From Pseudomonas sp. SJZ079 (GTDB taxonomy: Bacteria; Pseudomonadota; Gammaproteobacteria; Pseudomonadales; Pseudomonadaceae), in the NCBI RefSeq assembly GCF_007993865.1, contig NZ_VIUH01000002.1:124001-188000 (forward strand): a stretch of DNA of 64,000 bases, written 5' to 3'. Numbering within the stretch: the stretch's first letter is position 1; every line of letters starts with the position of its first letter. The position numbers were made by a program, and so were the translations under genes. This document shows, piece after piece, positions 11,073 through 19,863 of this stretch. Below the pieces are notes generated by a model, which did not search any database, was not told the DNA's origin, and worked only from the letters and a program-made list of their open reading frames with translations.

Positions 11073-12473
11073 TCAGCCGTCGAGCGCGCGCACCCAGAAC
11101 AGCTCGTGGCGGCGCACCGCCTTGCGGAAGAACTCATCCTCGCCGCTGGCGGGCCAGCGCCGTCCGCTGAGCAGGCGCTGGATCAGCCGGCGCAGGCGCT
11201 TCTTCAACGGTGGGCGACCCTGCAAGTCATGCTGCATGGCCAACGCCATGGCCTTGTCCAACTGCACCTCACGACTCAACAGCGGGCTCCACAAGGCGTC
11301 AGCCGGCAGCGCCTCGATCGCCGGCGGCAGGGCGATGCCCGAGCCGGCCGGGCCCATGGGCCAGCGGTCGTTATCATGCAGATGATTGGCGTACAGCAGC
11401 GCCACTGTCGGTTTCCAACTGCTGCGACGGATCGCCTCGAACAGCGCCTGGGTCGTCGCCACATGATCGGCATGCGGATCGAGTTCGGGATGCGGAGTGA
11501 CTATGACTTCCGGGCGAAAGTGCTGCAATGCCGCCGCCAGATCGGCAATCAGGTTGTTCCAGCTAGGCTTTCCGTCGGCATCCGCCGGCAGCGGCAGCGG
11601 GTTGTGCTGGCGCACGCTGCGGATGTCCGCTTCCCCGGACTCGCGCGAACCGCAGGCCTTGTCCGGCTCGGCCGCCATCGCCGGCAGTTGCAGGCAGTAG
11701 TAACCGAGCTGCACGCAGCGGCTCTGCGGCACACCACCCCAGAGCGGCACGGCCAAGCTGTCCCAACTGCGCAGGCGGCCTTTCAGCCGCGCCGCCTGCG
11801 CCATGTCCAAGCCCAGCCGCCGATAGGCATCGGCTTCGATTTCGCCCTGGGTCAGGGTAACCACACTGACCTCGGCACTGCGACTGTACAAACCGAAGGC
11901 CGCCAACTCGGCATCGTCGGCATGCGGGGCGAGGATCATCAGCCGCCGCCGGGCATAGTTTGGATGGCTAAAGGCATGCAGGGTGGCTGTGGCCGGCAAA
12001 CGGCAGAAGCGCGCGGCCAGCCTCAGCTCGCCCTTGCGCAAGGATTCGGCCTGTCCGGACAGATTCAGGTAGCGCCGGCCGGCGACGCCACGCTCGAAGT
12101 CCTGGCGGTCATCGCCAATTCGCACATAAGGATCGAGCCAACGCCCCAGCCAGCTGGCGCGCAGTCGCACCTCGAGGATCAAGGTGTCGGCCGCGGTCAG
12201 CTCGCCAGCCACCTGCAGTCGACCAGCACTCAAGGCCACCGGCAGACTCAGGGTATCGGCGGGAAAGTCGTAGCGGTAATCATCGCGCGGCGAGTAAAAC
12301 AGGTGGTCGGCAAACCAGGCCTCATGCCCGACCCAGCCCAGCACCATCAGCAGCGGCACCAGCCAGCCGGGGGCAAACCACGCCAGCAAAGCGAGCACGG
12401 GCAGCAGCGCCAGCAGGGTCAGGCGCTTGGCGCGACGATGTCGCTTGAGTAACTGCTGTTTGCGCGCACTCAT
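11073..12473 (-). CDS. PIG-L (LmbE) family deacetylase, DnpA-like
   Basis: The 466-residue protein has a hydrophobic N-terminal segment (about residues 17-60, one or two membrane helices), a beta-rich region, and a PIG-L domain with the zinc motif LAPHADDAELAAFG (about residue 180) and a second site PHPELDPHADH (about 335). This is the architecture of P. aeruginosa DnpA (PA5002), a de-N-acetylase linked to LPS biosynthesis and persister formation; that function is transferred from memory. ATG 12473 is preferred over an in-frame extension that would overlap the upstream gene. It lies 7 nt after the mig-14-like gene. Confidence 0.85.
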   Translation of the reverse strand: MSARKQQLLKRHRRAKRLTLLALLPVLALLAWFAPGWLVPLLMVLGWVGHEAWFADHLFYSPRDDYRYDFPADTLSLPVALSAGRLQVAGELTAADTLILEVRLRASWLGRWLDPYVRIGDDRQDFERGVAGRRYLNLSGQAESLRKGELRLAARFCRLPATATLHAFSHPNYARRRLMILAPHADDAELAAFGLYSRSAEVSVVTLTQGEIEADAYRRLGLDMAQAARLKGRLRSWDSLAVPLWGGVPQSRCVQLGYYCLQLPAMAAEPDKACGSRESGEADIRSVRQHNPLPLPADADGKPSWNNLIADLAAALQHFRPEVIVTPHPELDPHADHVATTQALFEAIRRSSWKPTVALLYANHLHDNDRWPMGPAGSGIALPPAIEALPADALWSPLLSREVQLDKAMALAMQHDLQGRPPLKKRLRRLIQRLLSGRRWPASGEDEFFRKAVRRHELFWVRALDG

Positions 12474-12480
12474 AACCGAT

Positions 12481-13377
12481 TCAGACCTGGAAGACCGGCA
12501 CCGTATGGCACCAGCGGTCTTTATATTCGCGATCGGCGCGGCCGAAGGAGTAGCGCAAGGGCTTGCCCAAGGCGCGCGCCTCGGCCCAGGCCGCCTGGGT
12601 ATTGACGAAGCTGAGCACGCTGCCGGGGCTGAACGCGCGGCTCTGCGGATCGACCCCGCCGTTGATGTATTCCAGGGAAATCCACTGGCTCGACTCGACC
12701 CGATAGAGCACCTGCACGGCGACGGGAGCGTCCTCAAGCAACACCACCGAACCGGTCATGAATTCGCGCAACAAGCCGAACACCTCGACCAGGTGCGCCT
12801 TGCCCGGCGCCTCGAAGCCCCAGCGACGCTGGAACAAATCGGCATACATGGCGGCTTGCTCGGCCGCGCTGAAATCCAGCATTGGCTTGAGCACACCGCC
12901 CGCTTCTTCCAACAGACGCTGCTCACGGCGCTGGTTGTAACGAAACTTTTTCGAGTAATCCTCGGGAGCGCGGGCCAAGGCCAAGCCTTCCGGCTGAGGC
13001 TTGAGGCTACTGACCCGCCCGGAATTCAGCTCGGAAACGTAACGCATACGCTGGCGCACCGGCACCCGGGCCCGCTCGGCCAGCGGCAGAATGATCTCGG
13101 CATTGCCCAGATCGAACAGGCCACGCTGGCCACGCTTCTTCAGCAGCTCCTTGGACAACGCCAGGTAGCGCCCCCAGCACGGCAGGGCCGCGACCAGCTC
13201 GTCGCCTTCCAGCCAGCCCAGGTAACGCACCGGAATTCCGGCCAGGCCCGCCAGCCGTTCGACCACCTGCGGATGGGTGACCACGCTGCCACCGAAGCGC
13301 TGCCAGACCTCGCTATAAGTGGCGGCGTCTATCTGCGTCCAGCCACGCTCGCGCCAGGCGCACAGGTAGTTCAACAT
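12481..13377 (-). CDS. Mig-14-like protein (GNAT-fold, antimicrobial-peptide resistance family)
   Basis: The 298-residue protein has the ARAPEDYSKKFRYNQRREQ and SLEYINGGVDPQSR features that I associate with Mig-14 of Salmonella and P. aeruginosa PA5003. These are inner-membrane-associated proteins needed for polymyxin and cathelicidin resistance. The fold resembles FemAB/GNAT acyltransferases, but no reaction is established. ATG 13377 overlaps the msbA stop (TGATG), so translation is coupled to the lipid A flippase gene. A TTG three bases earlier is an alternative start. Confidence 0.8.
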   Translation of the reverse strand: MLNYLCAWRERGWTQIDAATYSEVWQRFGGSVVTHPQVVERLAGLAGIPVRYLGWLEGDELVAALPCWGRYLALSKELLKKRGQRGLFDLGNAEIILPLAERARVPVRQRMRYVSELNSGRVSSLKPQPEGLALARAPEDYSKKFRYNQRREQRLLEEAGGVLKPMLDFSAAEQAAMYADLFQRRWGFEAPGKAHLVEVFGLLREFMTGSVVLLEDAPVAVQVLYRVESSQWISLEYINGGVDPQSRAFSPGSVLSFVNTQAAWAEARALGKPLRYSFGRADREYKDRWCHTVPVFQV

Positions 13378-15197
13378 CAAACGTTCGACTCCACCACGGA
13401 CGCCTCGGCGCCCTCGACAAAGTCTCGTTCATGCAGGCGCGCGTAGTAGCCGTTCAGCGCCAGCAATTCGGCATGGGTACCACGCTCGACGATGCGCCCC
13501 TGCTCCATGACCAGGATCAGGTCGGCCTTCTCGATAGTGGACAGCCGGTGCGCGATCACCAGGGTGGTGCGGCCCTTCATCACCTCATCCAGCGCCGCCT
13601 GGATATGCCGCTCCGACTCGGTATCCAAGGCCGAAGTGGCCTCATCGAGAATCAGCACGGGGGCATTTTTCAACAGCGCGCGCGCGATGGCCAGACGCTG
13701 GCGTTGGCCGCCGGACAACAGCACGCCATTCTCACCCACCAGGGTGTCATAGCCTTGCGGCATTTTTTCGATGAATTCCGCCGCATAGGCCGCTTCTGCA
13801 GCGTGGCTCACCGCTTCCTGCGGCGCGCCCTGCAAATCGCCATAGGCGATGTTATTGGCCACCGTATCGTTGAACAGGGTGACATGCTGGGTCACCAGGG
13901 CGATGTGTCGGCGCAGGTTGAGCAACTTGTAATCTTCGACATCCAGGCCATCGAGCAAGATCTGCCCCTGGTCATGGTGGTAGAAGCGCGGAATCAGATT
14001 AGCCAGGGTCGACTTGCCGCTACCCGAACGGCCAACCAGGGCCACCACCTGCCCGGCTTCAGCGACAAAGTTGATGTTGTCCAGCACCGGCTTGTCACTG
14101 CCTTCGTACTGAAAGCTCAGATTAGCCACTTCAAGACGCCCACTGACCCGCTCACGCTCCTGGGTACCACGATCAGTCTCCGGGATTTCATCGAGCTGTT
14201 CGAAAATGCTTTCGGCACCCGCCACGCCCTTCTGAATGGTCGAGCTGACCTCGGAGAGCTGACGGATCGGCTTGGGTAACAGGCCGGCCAGCGTGATGTA
14301 GGCCACCAGATCACCCGGAGAGGCCTCGCCACGCAGGAACAGCACCAGGAACATCAGCGTCGCCATGGCGCTGTAAATCACCAACTGCAGCATGGGCGTA
14401 TAGACCGCGCCGGTCTTGGTCATGCGCAACTGCTTGTCCGTATTGCTCTGGCTGGCATCGAGAAAGCGGGTTTGCTCATAGGTTTCACCCCCAAAGCTGC
14501 GCACCACGCGATAACCCTGGATAGTCTCGGAGGCCACATGGGTAACATCACCCATGGCGACCTGAATTTTCTTGCTCTGCTTGCGAAACTTCTTGCTGGC
14601 GCTGCTTACCATCAGCGCGATCAGCGGCAGGATGGCCACCATCACCAGGGTCAGCTTCCAGTTCATCCACAGCAGAGAAGCGAACAGGAACAACACCGTC
14701 ATGCCTTCGCGGATCACCACCTTGATCGCATCGGTAGCCGCACCCGTGACCATGGTCACGTTGAAGGTGATGCGTGAAATCAGGTGGCCCGAATTGTGGT
14801 TATCGAAGTAGCGGTTGGGCAGGACCAAGAGGTTATTGAACAAGGCCACCCGCAGATCATGCACCAAGCTCAGTGAAACCTTGGCCAGGAAGTAGTTACC
14901 CAGATAGGAGCCCACCCCCTGCCAGAGCGCAATCAATACGATCAGCAACGGCACGGCCTGCAGCAATTGAACATCCTGCAGATAAGGCGTGTTCGGAAAT
15001 AAGCTGGCCTCTGGATTGGACAAGCCATCGACGAAATACTTGAGGATGTAGCCGAACATCGGTTGGGTGGAGGCGAAAATCAGGAAACCGAGAATACTGA
15101 GCAGAAAGAGCCCGATGTAGGGGCGCACATAAGAAAGCAGACGCAGATAGATCTTCAGACTTGATGAAGCATCTGGTCTTGCAGCGTTCTCGCTCAT
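13377..15197 (-). CDS. msbA: Lipid A export ABC transporter MsbA
   Basis: MsbA flips core-lipid A across the inner membrane. This 606-residue half-transporter has an N-terminal six-helix membrane domain and a C-terminal ATPase with Walker A GRSGSGKST (about residue 390), signature LSGGQRQR (about 493), Walker B VLILDEATSALD (about 513) and an H-loop IAHRLST. Length and architecture match the family. It is divergent from waaL and shares a 1-nt overlap with the mig-14-like gene, so the export step is co-transcribed with dnpA-like and hldE functions. Confidence 0.96.
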   Translation of the reverse strand: MSENAARPDASSSLKIYLRLLSYVRPYIGLFLLSILGFLIFASTQPMFGYILKYFVDGLSNPEASLFPNTPYLQDVQLLQAVPLLIVLIALWQGVGSYLGNYFLAKVSLSLVHDLRVALFNNLLVLPNRYFDNHNSGHLISRITFNVTMVTGAATDAIKVVIREGMTVLFLFASLLWMNWKLTLVMVAILPLIALMVSSASKKFRKQSKKIQVAMGDVTHVASETIQGYRVVRSFGGETYEQTRFLDASQSNTDKQLRMTKTGAVYTPMLQLVIYSAMATLMFLVLFLRGEASPGDLVAYITLAGLLPKPIRQLSEVSSTIQKGVAGAESIFEQLDEIPETDRGTQERERVSGRLEVANLSFQYEGSDKPVLDNINFVAEAGQVVALVGRSGSGKSTLANLIPRFYHHDQGQILLDGLDVEDYKLLNLRRHIALVTQHVTLFNDTVANNIAYGDLQGAPQEAVSHAAEAAYAAEFIEKMPQGYDTLVGENGVLLSGGQRQRLAIARALLKNAPVLILDEATSALDTESERHIQAALDEVMKGRTTLVIAHRLSTIEKADLILVMEQGRIVERGTHAELLALNGYYARLHERDFVEGAEASVVESNV

Positions 15198-15347
15198 AAA
15201 TCAGGGACCCGCAGCCGACAAAGAGGCGGATGTTACCACAGCCCACAAGCCCAACGTCCCAGCCCAGACTCATCGCCAAGCGGGCAGTATTTTCACGACT
15301 CGATCGGGTAGAATTGCCGCCCAATCACATACCGGAACCAGGGATTG

Positions 15348-16541
15348 ATGGATTTCCAGGCACCAGCCCGCGCGCACAAAACCTTCTCTTTCATCTGCGA
15401 CTGGCTACTGCCGCTAGGCTATTTGATGCTGCTGATAGGTTTGGCTGTGCTGCCTGACCGCAGCCTCTACCACAAGTCGTTTTACGCACTGATTGCCGCC
15501 CCCGCCCTGATCGCACTGATATTGCGGCCGGAGACACTCAGAATGTTGCTGCGCGAGCCCATCGTGCTGCTTTTCTTGGCGTTTTCTGCCTGGTCCCTGC
15601 TGAGCATTTCCTGGTCCGCCACGGAAACCCCCATAGGTAGCCTGCTGAAGCGCCCCCTATATGTGTTCATGCTGTTTGCCGGCTGCTCACTGCTGACCCG
15701 GCAATCGAGCAGGCGCCTCGAGCAGACCACGCTGATCGCAGCCCTGCTGATGATTCCACTGACCCTTTACTCACTCAGTGCGTTCGCCATTAGCGGGATG
15801 CCTGACAGTAGGCTGGTTGGCCCAGGCGCACTGGATAACCCCCTGTTGAGCTCACACCTGTTTGGTTTCTTTTGCATCTTCTGGTTAGCGCTGGTCATGA
15901 CCTTGCCACAACGCCAGAGCTGGATAGCTATAGCCCCTCTGTTAATAAGCGCAATCACCTTGCTGGCCACGGGGTCGCGCACTCCGATTCTCGCCACCGC
16001 CATAGCCTGTGGATGGTTGACTCTGGCCTGCTGGAATAGGCGCTCGATCATGCTGGTCCTGGCCGGCGCGCTCACCCTGGCCGGACTGCTAATACTTTAT
16101 CCCGACGCACTGGTGAGCCGCGGCACGTCTTTCCGCCTGGAGCTCTGGCAAGATGCCCTCGACAAAATCAGTCGACGGCCTTGGCTAGGCTTTGGCTTCG
16201 GGGCCAGCCTGGCCATATACATCGAGGGCTTGGCAACCACATTCAGGGAACCTCACAGTTTTGCTATCGGGGTGTTGTATTACACCGGCATCATTGGTCT
16301 GGGTCTCTGGCTAGCCATGCATCTCGTGGCGCTGAAACATTGCTGGCGGCAAAGGCACAACTGGCTCTTTGTAATCGGCGGCGCCTTGCTGGCATACGGT
16401 ATTGGCGCAGGGCTCGCCGAAGGCGGCGGAATTCTCTCCAGGCCCAAAGAGCACTGGTTCGTGACCTGGATCCCACTGGCGCTTATCGCCGCGCTGAACA
16501 TCAGATCTCGCCATACTCAAGAGACACCGAAGTTATGCTGA
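15348..16541 (+). CDS. waaL: O-antigen ligase WaaL
   Basis: WaaL transfers undecaprenyl-linked O polysaccharide to core-lipid A on the periplasmic face of the inner membrane. The 397-residue protein is a polytopic membrane protein with about ten to twelve hydrophobic segments. It has a large periplasmic loop containing SFRLELWQDALDKI and REPHSFAIGVLYYTG, which supply the Arg and His typical of Wzy_C-family ligases. ATG 15348 follows AGGGA; a TTG immediately upstream is an alternative. The gene looks less GC-rich than its neighbours, common for ligases. Its end overlaps the next gene by 7 nt. Confidence 0.9.
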   Translation: MDFQAPARAHKTFSFICDWLLPLGYLMLLIGLAVLPDRSLYHKSFYALIAAPALIALILRPETLRMLLREPIVLLFLAFSAWSLLSISWSATETPIGSLLKRPLYVFMLFAGCSLLTRQSSRRLEQTTLIAALLMIPLTLYSLSAFAISGMPDSRLVGPGALDNPLLSSHLFGFFCIFWLALVMTLPQRQSWIAIAPLLISAITLLATGSRTPILATAIACGWLTLACWNRRSIMLVLAGALTLAGLLILYPDALVSRGTSFRLELWQDALDKISRRPWLGFGFGASLAIYIEGLATTFREPHSFAIGVLYYTGIIGLGLWLAMHLVALKHCWRQRHNWLFVIGGALLAYGIGAGLAEGGGILSRPKEHWFVTWIPLALIAALNIRSRHTQETPKLC

Positions 16542-17173
16542 CCCTGTCTCAGAACCAATACGATGCACTGTCGAACGATGCCTGCGTGCTGGAAAGTGAC
16601 GGGCTGGGAGCCAAAGTTCTGCGTCTGGCGGACGGTAGCTTCCTCAAGCTCTTCCGTAAACGCCGATTGCTCTCCAGTGAAACGCTCAAACCTTACGCCA
16701 AACGTTTCGCCGAAAACGCCCAACGCCTGCAGCTACTAGGCTTCATCAGCCCTGAAGTGATTCAGCTCTATGCGCTACCCGGCCCAATCAACGCCACAGC
16801 GGTGCATTACCGGCCCCTGCCCGGAGAGACCTTGCGCCAGGCCCTCAGCGTGAGCCCCCCTGCGCGAAGACAGCAGCTGATCGAGCAGTTCGGCGAGCTG
16901 CTGGCGAAGATGCACGAGGCGGGGGTCTACTTTCGCTCGGTGCATCTGGGCAACGTGCTGGTACAGCCCTGCGGGCAACTGGGGCTGATAGACCTGGCCG
17001 ACATGCAGATCAGTCGGCGTGCCCTCAGTTTTGCCAAGCGGCAGCGCAACCTGAAACACATGCGCCGTTATACCGAAGACAACCACTGGTTGTTCGAGGA
17101 GCACCTTACCGCCCTGCAAGCGGGCTACAGTCGGTACGCGGGCAAGAAAGCCCAGACGCTGTTCGCCGACTGA
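16535..17173 (+). CDS. Small Kdo/InaA-like kinase (PA4998-like)
   Basis: The 212-residue protein is a short protein-kinase-fold enzyme like those that phosphorylate LPS sugars. Visible elements are SFLKLFRKRR near residue 32 (candidate ATP-binding Lys), FRSVHLGNVLVQ near 132 in the catalytic-loop position and GLIDLADMQ near 151 in the DFG position. The catalytic loop reads RSVHLGN, with Ser where the base Asp is normally found, so activity is uncertain. It overlaps waaL by 7 nt and so belongs to the same transcript. In PAO1 the equivalent gene also lies between msbA and waaL. Confidence 0.8.
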   Translation: MLTLSQNQYDALSNDACVLESDGLGAKVLRLADGSFLKLFRKRRLLSSETLKPYAKRFAENAQRLQLLGFISPEVIQLYALPGPINATAVHYRPLPGETLRQALSVSPPARRQQLIEQFGELLAKMHEAGVYFRSVHLGNVLVQPCGQLGLIDLADMQISRRALSFAKRQRNLKHMRRYTEDNHWLFEEHLTALQAGYSRYAGKKAQTLFAD

Positions 17174-17187
17174 TCGAGCGCGCGCTC

Positions 17188-17823
17188 TTAACCGCCTTCT
17201 GATCTCTGCGCACGCTGTCGCGCATAGTCCAGAAACTCATCCAGTCGATCGCTGCACAACAGCGGGCTAACTCTGAAAACTTCCTGCTCCGGCCATTCCC
17301 ACCAAGCAGCCTCAAGCAGTGCTGCGCAGACCTCAGGTGGAAAACGCCAGCGTACGTGCCGTGCGGGGTTGCCTGCCACTATCGAATAAGGGGCCACATC
17401 GCGGCTCACCACCGCCCCTGCAGCGATCACAGCACCATGCCCCACAGTGACACCGGACAAAATAACGGCGTTACTGCACAGCCACACGTCGCTACCGATC
17501 AGCACATCCCCCCTGCTCACGGCATAGCCCTGAATCTCGGCAGCCTCGGGGATCATCGCCGGAAACGGGTAGGTACTGATCCACTCGGTGCGATGGTGCC
17601 CACCCAGAAAGATTTCCACCTGCTCGGCAATCGAGGTGTAGCTGCCTATTCTGAGAGTCGTGCCTTCCTGCCAATCATGCACGATGGGCAGGCCATAGGT
17701 GCCGACGCCAACCTGATAGTGCGGGTAGCGCTGCTGGAACCTGGCGGGCCCACGCTCGAACTTGGGTAGCCGACGAATCTGCTTCTTGGCGCGTTTTTCC
17801 AAGAACCTGGCCCAGAACCCCAT
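17188..17823 (-). CDS. CatB-related (xenobiotic-type) O-acetyltransferase
   Basis: This 211-residue left-handed beta-helix acyltransferase contains hexapeptide repeats (IGSYTSIAEQVEIFLGGHH, IGSDVWLCSNAVILSGVTVG, HGAVIAAGAVVSRDVAPYSI) and ends the domain with the AGNPARHVRWRF motif. The loop HHRTEWISTYPF carries the His typical of CatB/XAT enzymes. It is the last gene of the core operon, 6 nt after the fused glycosyltransferase, so an acetyl decoration of the LPS core or O-antigen sugar is likely; the P. aeruginosa core is O-acetylated, which fits. The acceptor is unknown. Confidence 0.88.
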   Translation of the reverse strand: MGFWARFLEKRAKKQIRRLPKFERGPARFQQRYPHYQVGVGTYGLPIVHDWQEGTTLRIGSYTSIAEQVEIFLGGHHRTEWISTYPFPAMIPEAAEIQGYAVSRGDVLIGSDVWLCSNAVILSGVTVGHGAVIAAGAVVSRDVAPYSIVAGNPARHVRWRFPPEVCAALLEAAWWEWPEQEVFRVSPLLCSDRLDEFLDYARQRAQRSEGG

Positions 17824-17829
17824 CGCGAC

Positions 17830-19863
17830 TCAGTCCTTTTCCAACGGTGAGAAGTAGAGCCTCGTCAGACCTCGCCAAGTCTTCTTCGACCAGTACTTGA
17901 AGGGGATCTGCGCCAGCAGCTCACGCGCCAGCTTGCGATCGCGATTAGAGCACTTGAGGAACATCGAGCTGAGAAAGCGCGTACGCACGAACTCATACTG
18001 AGGATGCTCGCGGTACATGGCATAAATACGCAGAATGCTGTCAATCATGAAGCGGTGGTTTTTGTAGGAGTTGGTGGCGTGCTTGCGGTAGCGGGCCAGC
18101 ACTTCACCCAGGCAATCGATGTAATAGCCCGCATGGGTAATCTTCAGCTCGATCGCCAAGTCCTCTAGACGAATATCCGGATCGAAACCGCCAACTTTCT
18201 CCAGGGCTTCCTTGCGGATCATCAAGGTCGTGGCGGGGGCGTAGGGTTTACGCTCCATAAACACATCGTCGAAATCCATGCGCCGGAAAGGCACATCTCG
18301 ACGCTGGCGCTTCTCTGGAAACAGATTTCCGTGCGCATCGATCAACTCGATATTACCCGCACAGATGCCCACCTCAGGCTTGCCCTGCAGATAGGCGACC
18401 TGCTTGGCCAAACGCTCAGGCAGCATCACGTCATCCGAACCGAAAGGCACAATCAAGTCCCCCTGAGCCCGAGCGATTGCCGAGTTCAGCGTACGGGTCA
18501 GCCCCTGATTTTGCTGCATCTGAAAGTCAAAGCCATGCTCGACTTGCAGACGACGGATACGCTCGACGCTGTCATCCGTTGAGCCATCGTCCACCACCAA
18601 CAGCTCGACCTGCGGGTGGGTCTGCGCCAGCACACTGAGAATGCACTCTTCGATATAAGGTGCATGGTTGTAGGAGGCGATGATGACACTGACCAGCTGG
18701 GAATTCTGACTCATAGGGGGGGCACTCGCCTGACTCAGCGACTCTTCGATGAGCCGCAGATACTGCTGACGGAAGACGTCGATATCGTGATTGGCGCACA
18801 GGTAGGCGTAGGCCTGCTCACCCTTAGCCTGCAATTGCTGATCGCTCAACTGCAAATAGCTGTGCAGTGCCTGACTCAGCGCCTCGACGTCTGCCGGAGG
18901 CACGGCAATACCGCCGGCCCCCTCGATCAACGGCAGCATGGCCGGGACATTCGAGGCGATCACCGGCAGGTGCCCGCTCATGCCTTCCAGCAAGGCCAGC
19001 CCCAGGCCTTCGGCCAGCGAAGGCATGGTCCAGATATCGAAAGCGCGGACATACTGCAGAGCATTCTCTCGAAAGCCGAGCAGGTGGACCCGCCCCTGCA
19101 GCCCGAGCCGATCGACCTCGGCCAGCAAGCGCGCCTCTTCGCGGCCCTTGCCGATGATCGCCAGCTGCACCTGTGGATAGTCATCCTTGAGCTTGGCAAA
19201 CGCCTGGAGCAGATAGGTATGGCCTTTGACCGGCACCAGACGACCGAGCGCGCCGAGCAGGCGTACAGCGGGGTCCAGCCCCAGCAAGCGCCGCGCTTCA
19301 TCGCGCGAATGCTGTAGGGCCTCGGCTTGGGGAATATCGATGGCGTTGGTAATGGCCAGCGTATTCTGTTCGGTAAAGCCGCACTTGCAGTCGAGCAAGT
19401 ATTGTTTCACGGCCGGCGAGACCCCGACGAAGCGCCAGGCCGCATCGACCAGCCGCTTGGTCTGACGGCGTCGGTAATAGCGATCGTACTCGCCAAAACC
19501 ATGGGAGATGCCGATGCACAACGGCACCTTCAACCAGCGATTCAACTGCAGGAGCATATTGACCGGTTTGAAGCGGTTGCAGATCACCACATCGAACTTT
19601 TCTGCCCGACAGAAACGATACAACTGCCACATGGCCAGCAGACGCATACCCTTGAGTTGCCCGTCGGAAAACTCGAAGTAGACCGAGCGGTCCGCCCGAC
19701 TTACCGGCTCGCCTGGCTGCGGTTTACCCCGCAGGAAAGCCGCCACCACTTCATAGCGCTCAGCAGGCAGGGCCTTGACGATCTGCTCGGCAAGGTCGGC
19801 AAAGTCGTGGGCCTTGACGTTGTAGTCTGGCTGGAGCTGTAAAACCTTGATTCGCCTGCTCAT
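17830..19863 (-). CDS. Fused double glycosyltransferase: GT4 (Ssg-like) + GT2 (WapR-like)
   Basis: The 677-residue protein is two glycosyltransferases joined end to end. Residues 1-370 are a retaining GT4 of the GT-B fold, with GRLVPVKGHTYLLQAF and AEGLGLALLEGM motifs. Residues 388-677 are an inverting GT2, beginning LVSVIIASYNHAPYIE, with VVDDGSTDDS and PFGSDDVMLPERL. In PAO1 these correspond, from memory, to separate genes ssg (PA5001) and wapR (PA5000, outer-core rhamnosyltransferase). The join lies in SQASAPPMSQNS; Met384 is where the GT2 gene would start, directly after a run of seven C. The first cistron overlaps the upstream gene by ATGA. Whether the fusion is real, switchable or a sequencing error is open. 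Confidence 0.85.
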   Translation of the reverse strand: MSRRIKVLQLQPDYNVKAHDFADLAEQIVKALPAERYEVVAAFLRGKPQPGEPVSRADRSVYFEFSDGQLKGMRLLAMWQLYRFCRAEKFDVVICNRFKPVNMLLQLNRWLKVPLCIGISHGFGEYDRYYRRRQTKRLVDAAWRFVGVSPAVKQYLLDCKCGFTEQNTLAITNAIDIPQAEALQHSRDEARRLLGLDPAVRLLGALGRLVPVKGHTYLLQAFAKLKDDYPQVQLAIIGKGREEARLLAEVDRLGLQGRVHLLGFRENALQYVRAFDIWTMPSLAEGLGLALLEGMSGHLPVIASNVPAMLPLIEGAGGIAVPPADVEALSQALHSYLQLSDQQLQAKGEQAYAYLCANHDIDVFRQQYLRLIEESLSQASAPPMSQNSQLVSVIIASYNHAPYIEECILSVLAQTHPQVELLVVDDGSTDDSVERIRRLQVEHGFDFQMQQNQGLTRTLNSAIARAQGDLIVPFGSDDVMLPERLAKQVAYLQGKPEVGICAGNIELIDAHGNLFPEKRQRRDVPFRRMDFDDVFMERKPYAPATTLMIRKEALEKVGGFDPDIRLEDLAIELKITHAGYYIDCLGEVLARYRKHATNSYKNHRFMIDSILRIYAMYREHPQYEFVRTRFLSSMFLKCSNRDRKLARELLAQIPFKYWSKKTWRGLTRLYFSPLEKD
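18711..18722 (-). other. C7 tract at the glycosyltransferase fusion point
   Basis: On the coding strand seven C residues (18722-18716) are followed by TATGA. As given, the frame runs through into Met384. With six C the upstream frame would end at TGA (18713-18711 in present numbering), overlapping the ATG of the GT2 part as ATGA, the same coupling used at other junctions in this operon. Confidence 0.7.
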
